From NCBI RefSeq assembly GCF_000423165.1, contig NZ_AUHL01000007.1:124001-188000 (forward strand): a stretch of DNA of 64,000 nucleotides. The letters run 5' to 3'. Within the stretch, counting starts at the first letter, position 1, and the number at the start of each line of letters is the position of its first letter. Positions 9,361-18,225 of this stretch are shown in pieces. The DNA comes from Pseudidiomarina sediminum DSM 21906 (lineage in GTDB: Bacteria > Pseudomonadota > Gammaproteobacteria > Enterobacterales > Alteromonadaceae). A model generated the notes under the pieces. The model was not told the DNA's origin. It ran no database searches and saw only the letters and a list, made by a program, of their open reading frames with translations. A program made the translations under genes and the position numbers.

Positions 9361-9416
9361 TTGTCATTAAGTGTTCATATGGGCGTAACGCTGCTGTCAT
9401 ATTTCATCCCTAAAGT
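9361..9416 (+). promoter_or_regulatory. Putative PhoB-dependent promoter of the lipoprotein/receptor pair
   Basis: Four 7-bp elements spaced exactly 11 bp apart: TTGTCAT (9361), TGTTCAT (9372), GCGTAAC (9383) and CTGTCAT (9394). The last ends 10 bp before TAAAGT (9411-9416), a -10-like hexamer. The Pho-box consensus is CTGTCAT direct repeats with 11-bp periodicity. Two further elements, GTGTCAG (9341) and CTGTCAC (9352), are also 11 bp apart but are offset by 9 bp from the main array. The inferred transcript starts about 40 nt before the ATG at 9463. The middle elements are weak matches. Confidence 0.6.
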
Positions 9417-9462
9417 GCGTTCACGAAAACTTATTTCGTCTTCAAATCCTACGGAGAACATC

Positions 9463-10932
9463 ATGAATCGCACTAAAGCTTTTGCTCTGTCAGCCTTAAC
9501 CGCATCATTGTTACTTGCTGGTTGTGGTGGTGACATTAATTTGACCCCAACATCAAATGATAACTCAACCAACAATAATGGTGGCGGCACGGTAGACACT
9601 AACAACTGTGCGTCATATGAATCAGCTGGCACCGAAGTGCGCGGCGAGAAAATCGGTGCAGACTGCGTCTATCCACGCAGCTTCTCAACTCCAGAAAGCC
9701 CATTGCTTGAAGACATTCGTTTGGTGGAATTGCCAGGCGGCGCGCACATCTTCCCGAATGGTTTATACGTGGGTGAGAACACTGAAGTTACTGCTGATGT
9801 AAACCTTGATGGCCCAACCTTGACCATCGATGCTGGCGCAACCTTGGCATTTGAAGACGGTGATGCGTTCATCCGTATCGCTCGTGGTGCCAACATTATG
9901 GCTGACGGTAACCGCAACGCGCCAATCACCTTCACTTCAGTACAAGAACTTGATGGTTTGATCACTGACCCTAACGCACGTGGCTTGTGGGGCGGTGTCG
10001 TTATCAATGGTCTTGGTATCTCGAACAAGTGTGATCAAAACGACCTTGCAAACTGCGTACTTCAAGGTGAAGGCGGCGCTGGTTTCTACGGTGGCGACAA
10101 CAACGAAGACGATTCTGGCTTGATGCGCTACGTGTTGGTTAAGTATGCAGGCTACGAAGTCTCACTTGATAACGAATTGAACGGTATTACCTTCAACACT
10201 GTGGGTTCAGGTAGCACCTTTGAGTACATCCAAGTACACAATAACTTGGACGACGGTATCGAATTCTTCGGCGGCGCTGCGAACGTTAAAAACGTGGTGT
10301 TAACCGGTAACGACGATGACTCGTTGGACTGGGCAGATGGCTGGCAAGGTAAAATTCAGTACATCCTCGTTAAACACGCTGATGACCGAGCGAACCGTGC
10401 TATCGAAGCCGATGGTAACAGCAAAAACAACGACGCTACCCCGTACTCAAACCCGATCATTGCGAACTTCACTTCAATCGGTTCTTTGACCGCAACAGAT
10501 GGCTCGGACGAGTCTGAAGGTGTGTTGTTGCGCCAGGGTACGCGTGGTGCATTGTATAACTTCATTATCACTGATGCGCGTGGCGAGTGTTTGGAAATCG
10601 ACCAAGACGCCACCTTAGCCAATGCTGCCAACGGCGACTTGACCATGTCGAACTCAGTCATCGCATGTCACGAAAACTTTAAAGATGTTGATGCACAGAA
10701 CTGGTTCCAGGCAGATGCTACCAACGTCACTTTGGATGAAAACGCAACCACGTTGATGTCTGGTTACGTTACGGCTAGCGAATTCAAAGACGCATCAGGC
10801 GCTCCAGTGACTGTTACTGCGAAGTCTGATTTGAGCAGCATCGACCCGTTCTTCGATGACGTTGATTTTGTCGGCGCGGTAAGCGAAGACAACGATTGGA
10901 CCAATGGCTGGACCGTAGGCCTGCGCGACTAA
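9463..10932 (+). CDS. Surface or periplasmic lipoprotein with predicted right-handed beta-helix
   Basis: 489-residue protein starting MNRTKAFALSALTASLLLAGC, so a lipoprotein (Cys21), followed by an Asn/Thr/Gly-rich linker. The body has short hydrophobic-turn repeats such as PTLTIDAGATLAFEDGD and GLWGGVVINGLGIS, then GSTFEYIQVHNNLDDGIEFFGG and VKNVVLTGNDDDSLDW. These resemble parallel beta-helix proteins often found beside TonB-dependent receptor genes. Many acidic Asp/Asn/Gly turns could bind metal or a phosphorylated ligand, which is inference. The ATG at 9463 has GGAG 6 bp upstream; the frame opens earlier at 9361 without support. It is 70 bp upstream of the receptor gene and probably co-transcribed. 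No catalytic motif was recognised. Confidence 0.78.
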   Translation: MNRTKAFALSALTASLLLAGCGGDINLTPTSNDNSTNNNGGGTVDTNNCASYESAGTEVRGEKIGADCVYPRSFSTPESPLLEDIRLVELPGGAHIFPNGLYVGENTEVTADVNLDGPTLTIDAGATLAFEDGDAFIRIARGANIMADGNRNAPITFTSVQELDGLITDPNARGLWGGVVINGLGISNKCDQNDLANCVLQGEGGAGFYGGDNNEDDSGLMRYVLVKYAGYEVSLDNELNGITFNTVGSGSTFEYIQVHNNLDDGIEFFGGAANVKNVVLTGNDDDSLDWADGWQGKIQYILVKHADDRANRAIEADGNSKNNDATPYSNPIIANFTSIGSLTATDGSDESEGVLLRQGTRGALYNFIITDARGECLEIDQDATLANAANGDLTMSNSVIACHENFKDVDAQNWFQADATNVTLDENATTLMSGYVTASEFKDASGAPVTVTAKSDLSSIDPFFDDVDFVGAVSEDNDWTNGWTVGLRD

Positions 10933-11002
10933 TCAAGGAATTGGAGCACATGGATGTGCAACTTTCTCCTGTCATTTTTAAGTCACGCATACGGAGCTTC
11001 CT

Positions 11003-13636
11003 ATGAAAAAGCAGGCTGTTTTAACTCACAGTAAACTGGGCTTGGCGATTGCGCTTGCATTGTCGAGTACAGTTGCGCAAGCCCAACAACAAGACGCCTC
11101 GGCAGCCGATGCTGCGATTGAAGAGGTGGTCACTACAGGAACGCGTTTGCAAGGCTCTGCTGCTGCCGTTGTTGAAGAGCGCAAAGCACAAGCTTTTGTT
11201 GCAGATATTCTTGGCGCAGAGCAAATTTCGCGCACCGGTGATAGTGATGCAGCGTCAGCGTTGCGTCGGGTGACCGGTTTGACCCTTGTTGATGGTAAAT
11301 TTATTTATGTTCGTGGTCTTGGTGAGCGTTATTCAAGCACGCAATTGAACGGTGCTTCAGTACCATCGCCAGATCCGACCCGTAACGTCATTCCTCTTGA
11401 TATGTTCCCAGCGAGCATTATCGAGAGTATGTCGGTGCAAAAATCGTACTCACCGGATATGCCAGCCAACTTTGGTGGTGGTAACGTTGATATTCGTACG
11501 GTTTCGATTCCGACGGATGAAATCTTTGATATCTCTATTGGTACTGGCTGGAACTCAAACTTTAGCGATGACGGTTTAAGCTACTCAGGTGGTGGTGATG
11601 ACTGGATGGGTAAAGATGATGGTACCCGTGCGTTGTCGCCAGAAATGTTGAGTGCGCTGGCGCGTTATCAAGAGTCGATCAACAGTGCGAGCATCGCCAG
11701 TTTTGAAGGGATCTCGATTGCCGAAGCTAACGAAATTAACCGTCAGCTCGCAGCGTCGATGAACACCGAAAACGAAGTGTACACTGAGTCAATGAAACCT
11801 GACCTGAAAGGCTCGTTGACCTACGGTAATAATTACGATTTAGGCAGTGATTTTACCTTTGGCTTCCTCGCTGGTGTGGATTACGACACGGGCTGGTCAA
11901 ACAGTGAAACGACCGAGAAAGTGCTAGGTATTGCCAACAGCGAGACGGTGATCAACCAAGCGAGTGAAAGTCGCGTCACCACTCAGGATGTTGAAGTAAG
12001 TGGTTTGTTGAATTTCGGTTTACAGTGGGGCGATTACCACCGCGTTGAAACCTCGACCATTTTCTTGCGTAATAGCTCGGACCGCGTTGAGCGAGGTGGC
12101 ATTGAAACGCCTAACTCGATTGATGAAGCGAACTTAAGCTACTACGACACGGACATTCGCTACGAACAGCGCGAGTTGTTGACCAACCAAATTCGTGGTT
12201 CACATTACTTCCCTGAGCTTTGGGGTTTTGCGTTGGATTGGCAATACGCTGATTCACGCGCCACCCGTGATGCGCCAGGTGAAGTGTTCTATCGCCAAAT
12301 CAATGACCGTGACTTGGGTGATGGCGTTGGGAACCTAGCCTTCCAGCAAACCCGTACCGCGACCACCTTGCAGTATCAGATCTTAGAAGATGATGCGCAA
12401 GACTGGCGCGTTGATGGTGAATTGCCGTTGTACTTTGGTGGCATGGAAGTGCTGGTCAAAGGTGGTGGACAAGTATCGAAGAAAGCGCGTTCGTCGTTTT
12501 CACGTCGTTTCGCTATCAGTGCTGAAGGTGTTGCCAACGAAGCCTTGCAAAACGTTGGCTACAACGACCTGTTCAGCGATGCCAATATCTTAGATGGTGA
12601 CTTTGGTTTGTCGTTGTTCGGTGCGCCAACAGCAACCGACCCGAACTACCTCGCGGCACAACAAGTTGAAGCGGGTTACGGTCTTGCCGATATCCAGTTG
12701 AACAGTGACTGGCGTGTCAGTGGCGGTTTGCGTTGGGAGCAGTACACCCAAGTCGCCGCGCAGCTTGATATTCGTGACATGACCATGATTGGTGATATCG
12801 AGAACGCTGGCCGCATTGAAGATGACGTGTATGGTTCGTTAGCACTTACTTATCAGCTGAATGACGAAATGCAATTGCGCTTCGGTTACGGGAGTACGGT
12901 TGTACGTCCGGATTTGCGTGAGTTGACAGAGGTTATCTTCGTTGACCCAATCACCAACTTTAAAGTACGTGGTAACAGTGAGTTACTGACCACTGACATC
13001 GATAACTTTGATGTCCGTTGGGAATGGTACTTACCGTCTGGCGAAAACTACTCGGTAGCTATGTTCTACAAAGACTTGGCGAACCCTATCGAAGCCGTTG
13101 AAGCTAAGGGTACTGACTCGGATCGCGTGATCACCTTCTTGAATGGTCAATCAGGTGAAGTCTATGGTTTGGAATTTGAGTTCCTTAAAGACTTAACCAG
13201 TATTGCTGATGGTTTGTTCTTGTCAGGTAACTTCACGTTGTCTGATTCGGAAATCAGCATTGCCAACACCGGTAACGTCGAGTTGACGAATAACACGCGT
13301 CGGATGACGGGCCATTCGAAGTACGTGACCAACTTACAGCTAGGTTATGACTCGTTAAATGGTGAACATAGTGCCTCGTTGATCTATAACGTTGCCGGTG
13401 AACGGATTGCGTTCGCTGGGGTCAAACAAGGTGAGATGGGCATTGACGATGCGTTTGAGCAACCGTTCCACAGCTTAGACTTTGTTTACACCTATTACCC
13501 AGACTTCAACTCGAAGTTGAAGTTTAAGGTGCAAAACATGCTTGGTGAAGATGTTGAGATTGAGCAGAACGATCGCTTGATTCAGACCCGTACGGTTGGC
13601 ACAGGGATTAGCCTCGAGTACAGCTACTCATTCTAA
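11003..13636 (+). CDS. TonB-dependent outer-membrane receptor
   Basis: 877 residues with a Sec signal peptide ending near AQAQ (about residue 28). A short TonB-box-like EEVVTTGTR is followed by a plug domain with the hallmark YVRGLGERYSSTQLNGASVP and a GGGNVDIRT strand. A beta-barrel runs to a C-terminal aromatic ending (LEYSYSF), as needed for BAM insertion. It is distinct from the two Oar-like receptors in this window because it lacks the N-terminal carboxypeptidase-regulatory-like domain. It follows the beta-helix lipoprotein, which may be its surface partner, and precedes the TonB2-type operon (with the channel gene between). An ACGGAGC ribosome site precedes the ATG. The substrate cannot be read from sequence; the context suggests a phosphorus source. 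Confidence 0.9.
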   Translation: MKKQAVLTHSKLGLAIALALSSTVAQAQQQDASAADAAIEEVVTTGTRLQGSAAAVVEERKAQAFVADILGAEQISRTGDSDAASALRRVTGLTLVDGKFIYVRGLGERYSSTQLNGASVPSPDPTRNVIPLDMFPASIIESMSVQKSYSPDMPANFGGGNVDIRTVSIPTDEIFDISIGTGWNSNFSDDGLSYSGGGDDWMGKDDGTRALSPEMLSALARYQESINSASIASFEGISIAEANEINRQLAASMNTENEVYTESMKPDLKGSLTYGNNYDLGSDFTFGFLAGVDYDTGWSNSETTEKVLGIANSETVINQASESRVTTQDVEVSGLLNFGLQWGDYHRVETSTIFLRNSSDRVERGGIETPNSIDEANLSYYDTDIRYEQRELLTNQIRGSHYFPELWGFALDWQYADSRATRDAPGEVFYRQINDRDLGDGVGNLAFQQTRTATTLQYQILEDDAQDWRVDGELPLYFGGMEVLVKGGGQVSKKARSSFSRRFAISAEGVANEALQNVGYNDLFSDANILDGDFGLSLFGAPTATDPNYLAAQQVEAGYGLADIQLNSDWRVSGGLRWEQYTQVAAQLDIRDMTMIGDIENAGRIEDDVYGSLALTYQLNDEMQLRFGYGSTVVRPDLRELTEVIFVDPITNFKVRGNSELLTTDIDNFDVRWEWYLPSGENYSVAMFYKDLANPIEAVEAKGTDSDRVITFLNGQSGEVYGLEFEFLKDLTSIADGLFLSGNFTLSDSEISIANTGNVELTNNTRRMTGHSKYVTNLQLGYDSLNGEHSASLIYNVAGERIAFAGVKQGEMGIDDAFEQPFHSLDFVYTYYPDFNSKLKFKVQNMLGEDVEIEQNDRLIQTRTVGTGISLEYSYSF

Positions 13637-13662
13637 TTCTTGGCACAGTAAGTAAATGACCC

Positions 13663-13687
13663 ACGGGAGCTTCGGCTCCCGTTTTTA
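13663..13687 (+). terminator. Rho-independent terminator after the TonB receptor
   Basis: Perfect 8-bp stem (ACGGGAGC / GCTCCCGT) with a TTCG loop followed directly by TTTTT, 27 bp after the receptor stop codon. A weaker hairpin (AAGGC / GCCTT, 13722-13736) with a T-run follows in the leader of the next gene. Confidence 0.9.
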
Positions 13688-13767
13688 TTGGCTAGACATC
13701 ACTGTGGTGACGTCACATAATAAGGCTCCGTGCCTTTTTTATTCTTCAACGCAGGCAGATCGCGACC

Positions 13768-15045
13768 ATGATGCATGATGATCTTCAAGAAACCGTAGAC
13801 TCCGTCCAACAATGGCTCGTTGAACGTCCCGACATGGACATGTTGGTACACTTGGTTTTGTTGCTGCTTGGTGCGTGGCTGGCGAACTTCATCGTCAAAA
13901 AAGTCCTCCTACGTGGTTTGTTGAGCCTCTTAGATTACACGCCTGCGGGTAAAGACCGACAAGCGATTGAGCGTAATATCGTTGCGCGACTGGCCAATGT
14001 CGTGCCGGCCTTTGTCTTAGCGTTTGGCATTAAGACAGTACCGAACGTCGGTGAAACACTTGCCACTGTGGTAGTGAATGTCAGTTTTGCCTTTATGGTG
14101 ATTACTGTGGCAAGGGCGTTGAGTGGCTTTTTGACCATTGTTAATACCGTCTATGACCGCAAACCTGACGCCCACTTGCGTCCGATCAAAGGCTATATTC
14201 AGGTCGCTAAAATTGTCATTTACACGGTTGCGACCATTCTCATGGTGGCAGCACTAATTGATAAGTCGCCCGTGATTTTACTCTCGGGTCTTGGTGCCAT
14301 GGCCGCGGTGTTGTTACTGGTATTCCAAGACACCATTTTGAGTTTAGTCGCGAGTGTGCAAATTACCTCGAACGATATTATTCGTGTCGGTGATTGGGTG
14401 GAGATGCCAAACCTCAACGCTGACGGTGATGTGATTGATATTGCCCTGCACCAGGTGAAAGTGCAGAACTGGGATAAAACCATCACCTTTATTCCAACCC
14501 GTCGTTTTATTAATGACCCGTTTAAAAACTGGCGCGGCATGCAAGAGTCGGGTGGGCGTCGGATCAAGCGCAGCCTATTGCTCGACCAACAAAGCTTGCA
14601 CTTTATGAGTGACGATGAGTTGCAAGCAATGAAGCGCTTTCGCTTACTGAAAGATTATCTTGCCGAGAAGCAAAAAGAGATTGATGAGTGGAATCAGGAA
14701 TTGCGCGAGGCCGGTAAAGAGCCGGTAAATACCCGTCGCATCACCAATATCGGCACTTTCCGAGCCTATGTGAAAGAGTATTTGAAGCATCATGCTTCGG
14801 TGCATCAGAACATGACCTTAATGGTGCGTCAGTTGAACCCAACCGCCGACGGTTTGCCGTTGGAAATCTATTGTTTCACCAATACCACCGCGTGGACGGA
14901 GTATGAGGCGATTCAATCAGATATCTTTGATCATCTGTTGTCGATCTTGCCAGAGTTTGGCTTGCGCGTGTTCCAACACCCAAGCGGTATTGATATGCGC
15001 GAGATGACACGAAACTTACATGAAACTGGCACAAAAGATTCATGA
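13768..15045 (+). CDS. ybdG: Mechanosensitive channel of the MscS family, YbdG type
   Basis: 425-residue inner-membrane protein aligned end to end with E. coli YbdG (415 aa), a small osmotic-shock channel. Several membrane helices lie in the first 200 residues. The pore-helix region LLSGLGAMAAVLLLVFQDTILSLV is diagnostic, then the beta domain GDWVEMP, DGDVIDI and QNWDKTITFIPT, and the C-terminal GGRRIKRS, MTNIGTFRAY-like and NMTLMVRQL segments. Two ATGs stand in tandem (13768, 13771) with no clear Shine-Dalgarno preference. It sits between the receptor's terminator and the Pho-type promoter of the next operon, so it appears to be its own transcription unit. Confidence 0.9.
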   Translation: MMHDDLQETVDSVQQWLVERPDMDMLVHLVLLLLGAWLANFIVKKVLLRGLLSLLDYTPAGKDRQAIERNIVARLANVVPAFVLAFGIKTVPNVGETLATVVVNVSFAFMVITVARALSGFLTIVNTVYDRKPDAHLRPIKGYIQVAKIVIYTVATILMVAALIDKSPVILLSGLGAMAAVLLLVFQDTILSLVASVQITSNDIIRVGDWVEMPNLNADGDVIDIALHQVKVQNWDKTITFIPTRRFINDPFKNWRGMQESGGRRIKRSLLLDQQSLHFMSDDELQAMKRFRLLKDYLAEKQKEIDEWNQELREAGKEPVNTRRITNIGTFRAYVKEYLKHHASVHQNMTLMVRQLNPTADGLPLEIYCFTNTTAWTEYEAIQSDIFDHLLSILPEFGLRVFQHPSGIDMREMTRNLHETGTKDS

Positions 15046-15100
15046 TGACATAAAAGTGACATAAACCAGTCACGAACCTGTCACAGAACTGCCGTATCTT
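15045..15100 (+). promoter_or_regulatory. Putative PhoB-dependent promoter of the TonB2-type operon
   Basis: Four boxes with strict 11-bp spacing: ATGACAT (15045), GTGACAT (15056), CAGTCAC (15067) and CTGTCAC (15078). After exactly 10 bp comes TATCTT (15095-15100) as -10. The spacers are AT-rich for the first two. This is one of the most regular arrays in the window and lies 37 bp before the first ATG of the operon. The first box begins at the stop codon of the ybdG-like gene. Confidence 0.75.
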
Positions 15101-15136
15101 GCACACCATCATTCATAACGTGTGCAGGGTGTTTCC

Positions 15137-15910
15137 ATGAAACCAAGTTTCGCTTACGCATTGGTGTTTGCAGGTATGCTTGCAAGCAGCAATGCGATGG
15201 CACAGGAGCAGGCGCTAGAGCCTGTCGTTGATGCCGCCAACGAAATTAATCAATCCGCTCGCTCATCGCAGCTTACCGTCGATAAAATCGCTGATTCGAC
15301 GCAAGAACGGATGCAGCAATACAAGCAAATCAATCGCCAGATTGAGGGCCTTGAAGTTTATGTTCAACAGCTCGAGCGTCAGTTGCAATCGCAACAGGTC
15401 GAACAAAACGAGCTGAGCGCTTCTATCGATGAAGTGAGCGTGGTGGAACGTCAAATCACCCCGTTGATGCTACGTATGATCAACAGCCTCGATACCTTTA
15501 TTGCCCTTGATGTGCCTTTCTTAAACGAAGAGCGACAGTCGCGTTTGGCCAGCCTTGAAGAGCTCATGGATCGTGCCGACGTTGATGTGTCTGAGAAATT
15601 CCGTCGGGTCATGGAAGCGTACCAAATTGAAGCTGAGTATGGTCGCACCATCGAAGCTTACAACGGTGAAATGGAACTGGCCGGTCAAACCCAAGAAGTT
15701 GAGTTTTTGCGCGTAGGTCGTACGGCGTTGATTTATAAAACCCGTAATGGCGACAGCATGGGTGTTTGGAATCAGCAGCAACGTGAATGGCAACCGCTGG
15801 ATGCAAGTTATAAAAACGGCATTCAAGAAGCGTTGCGCGTCGCACGTAAACAGTTGGCACCAGACTTATTAATGCTGCCAATTTTTGCTAACGCCCAGGC
15901 AGGAGAATAA
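15137..15910 (+). CDS. DUF3450 periplasmic coiled-coil protein of a TonB2-type system
   Basis: 257-residue exported protein: signal peptide through about residue 23 (SNAMAQ), then a predicted coiled coil (KQINRQIEGLEVYVQQLERQ) and a globular C-terminal half containing GRTALIYKTRNGDSMGVWN. This matches DUF3450 proteins encoded directly upstream of ttpC-exbB2-exbD2-tonB2 in Vibrio, Shewanella and relatives. The role is probably to assist or brace the TonB complex in the periplasm; the biochemical function is not established. The ATG at 15137 is preferred over a GTG at 15122. It is the first gene of a six-gene operon, 3 bp before ttpC. Confidence 0.85.
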   Translation: MKPSFAYALVFAGMLASSNAMAQEQALEPVVDAANEINQSARSSQLTVDKIADSTQERMQQYKQINRQIEGLEVYVQQLERQLQSQQVEQNELSASIDEVSVVERQITPLMLRMINSLDTFIALDVPFLNEERQSRLASLEELMDRADVDVSEKFRRVMEAYQIEAEYGRTIEAYNGEMELAGQTQEVEFLRVGRTALIYKTRNGDSMGVWNQQQREWQPLDASYKNGIQEALRVARKQLAPDLLMLPIFANAQAGE

Positions 15911-15913
15911 CCC

Positions 15914-17269
15914 ATGATGAAGCTTAAACATTGCCTCAGCGCTCTTGTTTTATTAATGACCGCGCCTGTGCTTGCACAAGAACCGGTGAACTTGGATCAA
16001 TTGTTGCAACAGTTGAAAGAAGGCAAGTTCGCGCAATCACAAGAAAACCAAGCGCGTGAAGCGCGTTTTCGTTCGCAAGCTGCCGAGCAAGAACAAATTC
16101 TACGTGACGCTATTGCCAAGCGTGACCGTTTAGAAGCGCTAAGCTCACGTTTAGAAACTGAGTTTGAAGCGAACGAAACAGAATTGGCGAACTTAGAAGA
16201 TGCGTTAACGCAACGCATGGGCTCGCTGAAAGAGTTGTTTGGTGTGTTGCAGCAAGTCGCCGGTGATACCGCCAGTAACCTGCAAAACTCGTACGTGTCA
16301 GTTGAGTATCCAGGCCGTAGCGAACAATTAAGCGACTTGGCGCAAAAGATGGGCTCAAGCGCGAAGTTGGCCAGTATCGAAGAAATTGAGTCGGTCTGGT
16401 ACGCCCTTCAGCAAGAGATGACGGAGTCAGGCAAAGTAAGCAAGTTTGACACTACCGTAACCTTGGCCAGTGGCGAGAAAGTAACAAAGCCTGTGGTGCG
16501 TGTCGGTACTTTCAATATGGTTGCTGACGGCAACTACTTGGAGCTTATCCCTGGCACCGACGCGGTCGCAGAATTGGTGCGTCAGCCCGGCAGCCGCTAT
16601 CTGTCAACGGTCGAAGCTCTGGAAGCTGGTGACAAAAGCCCAGTACGTTTTGCGCTTGACCCAACCGGTGGTTCGATTCTTGGTTTGCTCGTACAAGCAC
16701 CTAGTATCGGTGAGCGTATCGACCAAGGCTCAACGGTTGGTTACATCATTCTTGGCCTCGGCTTGATTGGTCTGCTGATTGCCCTTGAGCGTTTCGTTAC
16801 CTTGACCCTAATGGGTGGCAAAGTGAAGCGTCAGCTGAAGCAGCAAAAAGCCCAGCAAGACAATCCACTTGGCCGTGTCATGTTGGTGCAGGACAAATAT
16901 CCGAACGCTGACACTGAAACGCTCGAATTGAAATTGAGCGAAGCGATCTTACGCGAAGTACCGAAGATCACGCGCAACTTAACCTTTATCAAGATTATCT
17001 CTGTGGTCGCCCCTCTGCTCGGTTTGTTGGGTACGGTGACCGGTATGATCAATACCTTCCAAGCGATTACCTTGTTTGGTACGGGTGACCCGAAATTGAT
17101 GGCCGGCGGTATCTCGCAAGCCTTGGTGACCACGGTACTTGGCTTGGTGGTAGCGATTCCGATGACCTTGTTGTTCGCAACGCTGAACACGCGTAGTAAG
17201 AACTTGGTGCACGTACTGCAAGAACAAGCGTCTGGAATTATCGCGGAGCGCTCTGAGCGAGGTCAGTAA
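15914..17269 (+). CDS. ttpC: TtpC-like MotA/TolQ/ExbB proton-channel protein with long periplasmic domain
   Basis: 451 residues. A signal peptide (to about 21, VLAQ) and a charged coiled-coil periplasmic half (about 25-270) precede a MotA/TolQ/ExbB domain. Its membrane segments are YIILGLGLIGLLIALERFV, VVAPLLGLLGTVTGMINTF and LVTTVLGLVVAIPMTLLFA. This architecture defines TtpC, the extra component needed by Vibrio TonB2 systems to energise outer-membrane receptors. The gene overlaps exbB by one base (TAATG), showing translational coupling. Confidence 0.88.
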   Translation: MMKLKHCLSALVLLMTAPVLAQEPVNLDQLLQQLKEGKFAQSQENQAREARFRSQAAEQEQILRDAIAKRDRLEALSSRLETEFEANETELANLEDALTQRMGSLKELFGVLQQVAGDTASNLQNSYVSVEYPGRSEQLSDLAQKMGSSAKLASIEEIESVWYALQQEMTESGKVSKFDTTVTLASGEKVTKPVVRVGTFNMVADGNYLELIPGTDAVAELVRQPGSRYLSTVEALEAGDKSPVRFALDPTGGSILGLLVQAPSIGERIDQGSTVGYIILGLGLIGLLIALERFVTLTLMGGKVKRQLKQQKAQQDNPLGRVMLVQDKYPNADTETLELKLSEAILREVPKITRNLTFIKIISVVAPLLGLLGTVTGMINTFQAITLFGTGDPKLMAGGISQALVTTVLGLVVAIPMTLLFATLNTRSKNLVHVLQEQASGIIAERSERGQ

Positions 17270-17802
17270 TGATGATGTTCTTTATCGACTTTTACAGTGC
17301 GATTCAGGACTTTGTGGAAACCGGTGGGCAGGTATTGCTGGTCATCGGGATCCTCATCTTCATCATGTGGTTAATGATTCTGGAACGCATTTTTTATTAC
17401 AGCCGGGGTCATCAAAGTGAGAAGCGTCGTGTACTGGATACATGGCAGCAACGTGCGGACAAGTCGTCATGGAATGCTGAGCAAATTCGCCAAGCCATGA
17501 TCTCTCGCGTGACACTCGCACTTGGTGGTCGGTTACCGGTGTTACAAGCACTGGTTGCGCTGTGCCCATTACTTGGTTTGATGGGAACGGTTACCGGAAT
17601 GATTGAAGTATTTGATGTGATGGCCGTAGCAGGTACGGGGAATGCGCGCTCGATGGCCGCCGGGGTGTCGAAAGCGACCATCCCAACCATGGCCGGTATG
17701 GTCGGTGCTTTGTCAGGCGTGTTTGCGACCACCTGGTTACAACGTACGGCGAAGCGTGAGCGGTTAAAACTCGAAGACCGCATGTTAATGGAACATCACT
17801 AA
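17269..17802 (+). CDS. exbB: ExbB-type proton channel subunit
   Basis: 177-residue inner-membrane protein of the MotA/TolQ/ExbB family, the short ExbB2 type. A membrane segment near 20-40 is followed by a cytoplasmic loop and two further helices with LCPLLGLMGTVTGMIEVF and ATIPTMAGMVGALSGVFATTW. It forms the proton-conducting pentamer with ExbD that drives TonB. Two in-frame ATG codons follow the first; the first overlaps the ttpC stop and is preferred. It is followed by exbD after 12 bp. Confidence 0.92.
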   Translation: MMMFFIDFYSAIQDFVETGGQVLLVIGILIFIMWLMILERIFYYSRGHQSEKRRVLDTWQQRADKSSWNAEQIRQAMISRVTLALGGRLPVLQALVALCPLLGLMGTVTGMIEVFDVMAVAGTGNARSMAAGVSKATIPTMAGMVGALSGVFATTWLQRTAKRERLKLEDRMLMEHH

Positions 17803-17814
17803 TAGGGCTGAGTT

Positions 17815-18222
17815 ATGAAACAACATTTTGCCAATTTGATTGACGAAGAAGAAACGCAAATTGATATGACGCCGATGCTCGACGTGGTGTTCATCATGTT
17901 GATCTTCTTTATCGTGACCGCAACCTTCGTGAAAGAAGCTGGTATCGATGTAAACCGCCCAGAAGCGGCAACTGCGGTGCAAAAAGACCGCGCTAATATT
18001 TTGGTCGCGATCAGTGACTCGGGTGAGATTTGGATCAACAAGCGTCAAGTTGACGTGCGTGCGGTGCAAGCCAATATTGAGCGTCTTTATGCAGAGAACC
18101 CACAAGGTTCAGTGGTGATTCAAGCCGACAAAAAAGCGACCACGGAAACCCTAATTAAAGTCATGGACGCTGCGCGTGCTGCGGGTGTGTTCGACGTTTC
18201 AATTGCTGCACAGGATGATTAA
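17815..18222 (+). CDS. exbD: ExbD-type biopolymer transport protein
   Basis: 135 residues with a single N-terminal membrane helix. The key aspartate in the family motif IDMTPMLDVVFIMLIFF is present, and a periplasmic domain ends LIKVMDAARAAGVFDVSIA. It couples the proton motive force to TonB with ExbB. It is tightly packed, with tonB 3 bp downstream. Confidence 0.94.
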   Translation: MKQHFANLIDEEETQIDMTPMLDVVFIMLIFFIVTATFVKEAGIDVNRPEAATAVQKDRANILVAISDSGEIWINKRQVDVRAVQANIERLYAENPQGSVVIQADKKATTETLIKVMDAARAAGVFDVSIAAQDD

Positions 18223-18225
18223 ACC

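Noticed and set aside
10969-10986. CTGTCAT (10969) and AAGTCAC (10980), 11 bp apart, just before the TonB receptor gene
   Set aside because: There is no -10 at the expected 10-bp distance and the receptor's ribosome site follows almost at once, so it cannot work as the same kind of promoter. It may be chance or a remnant.
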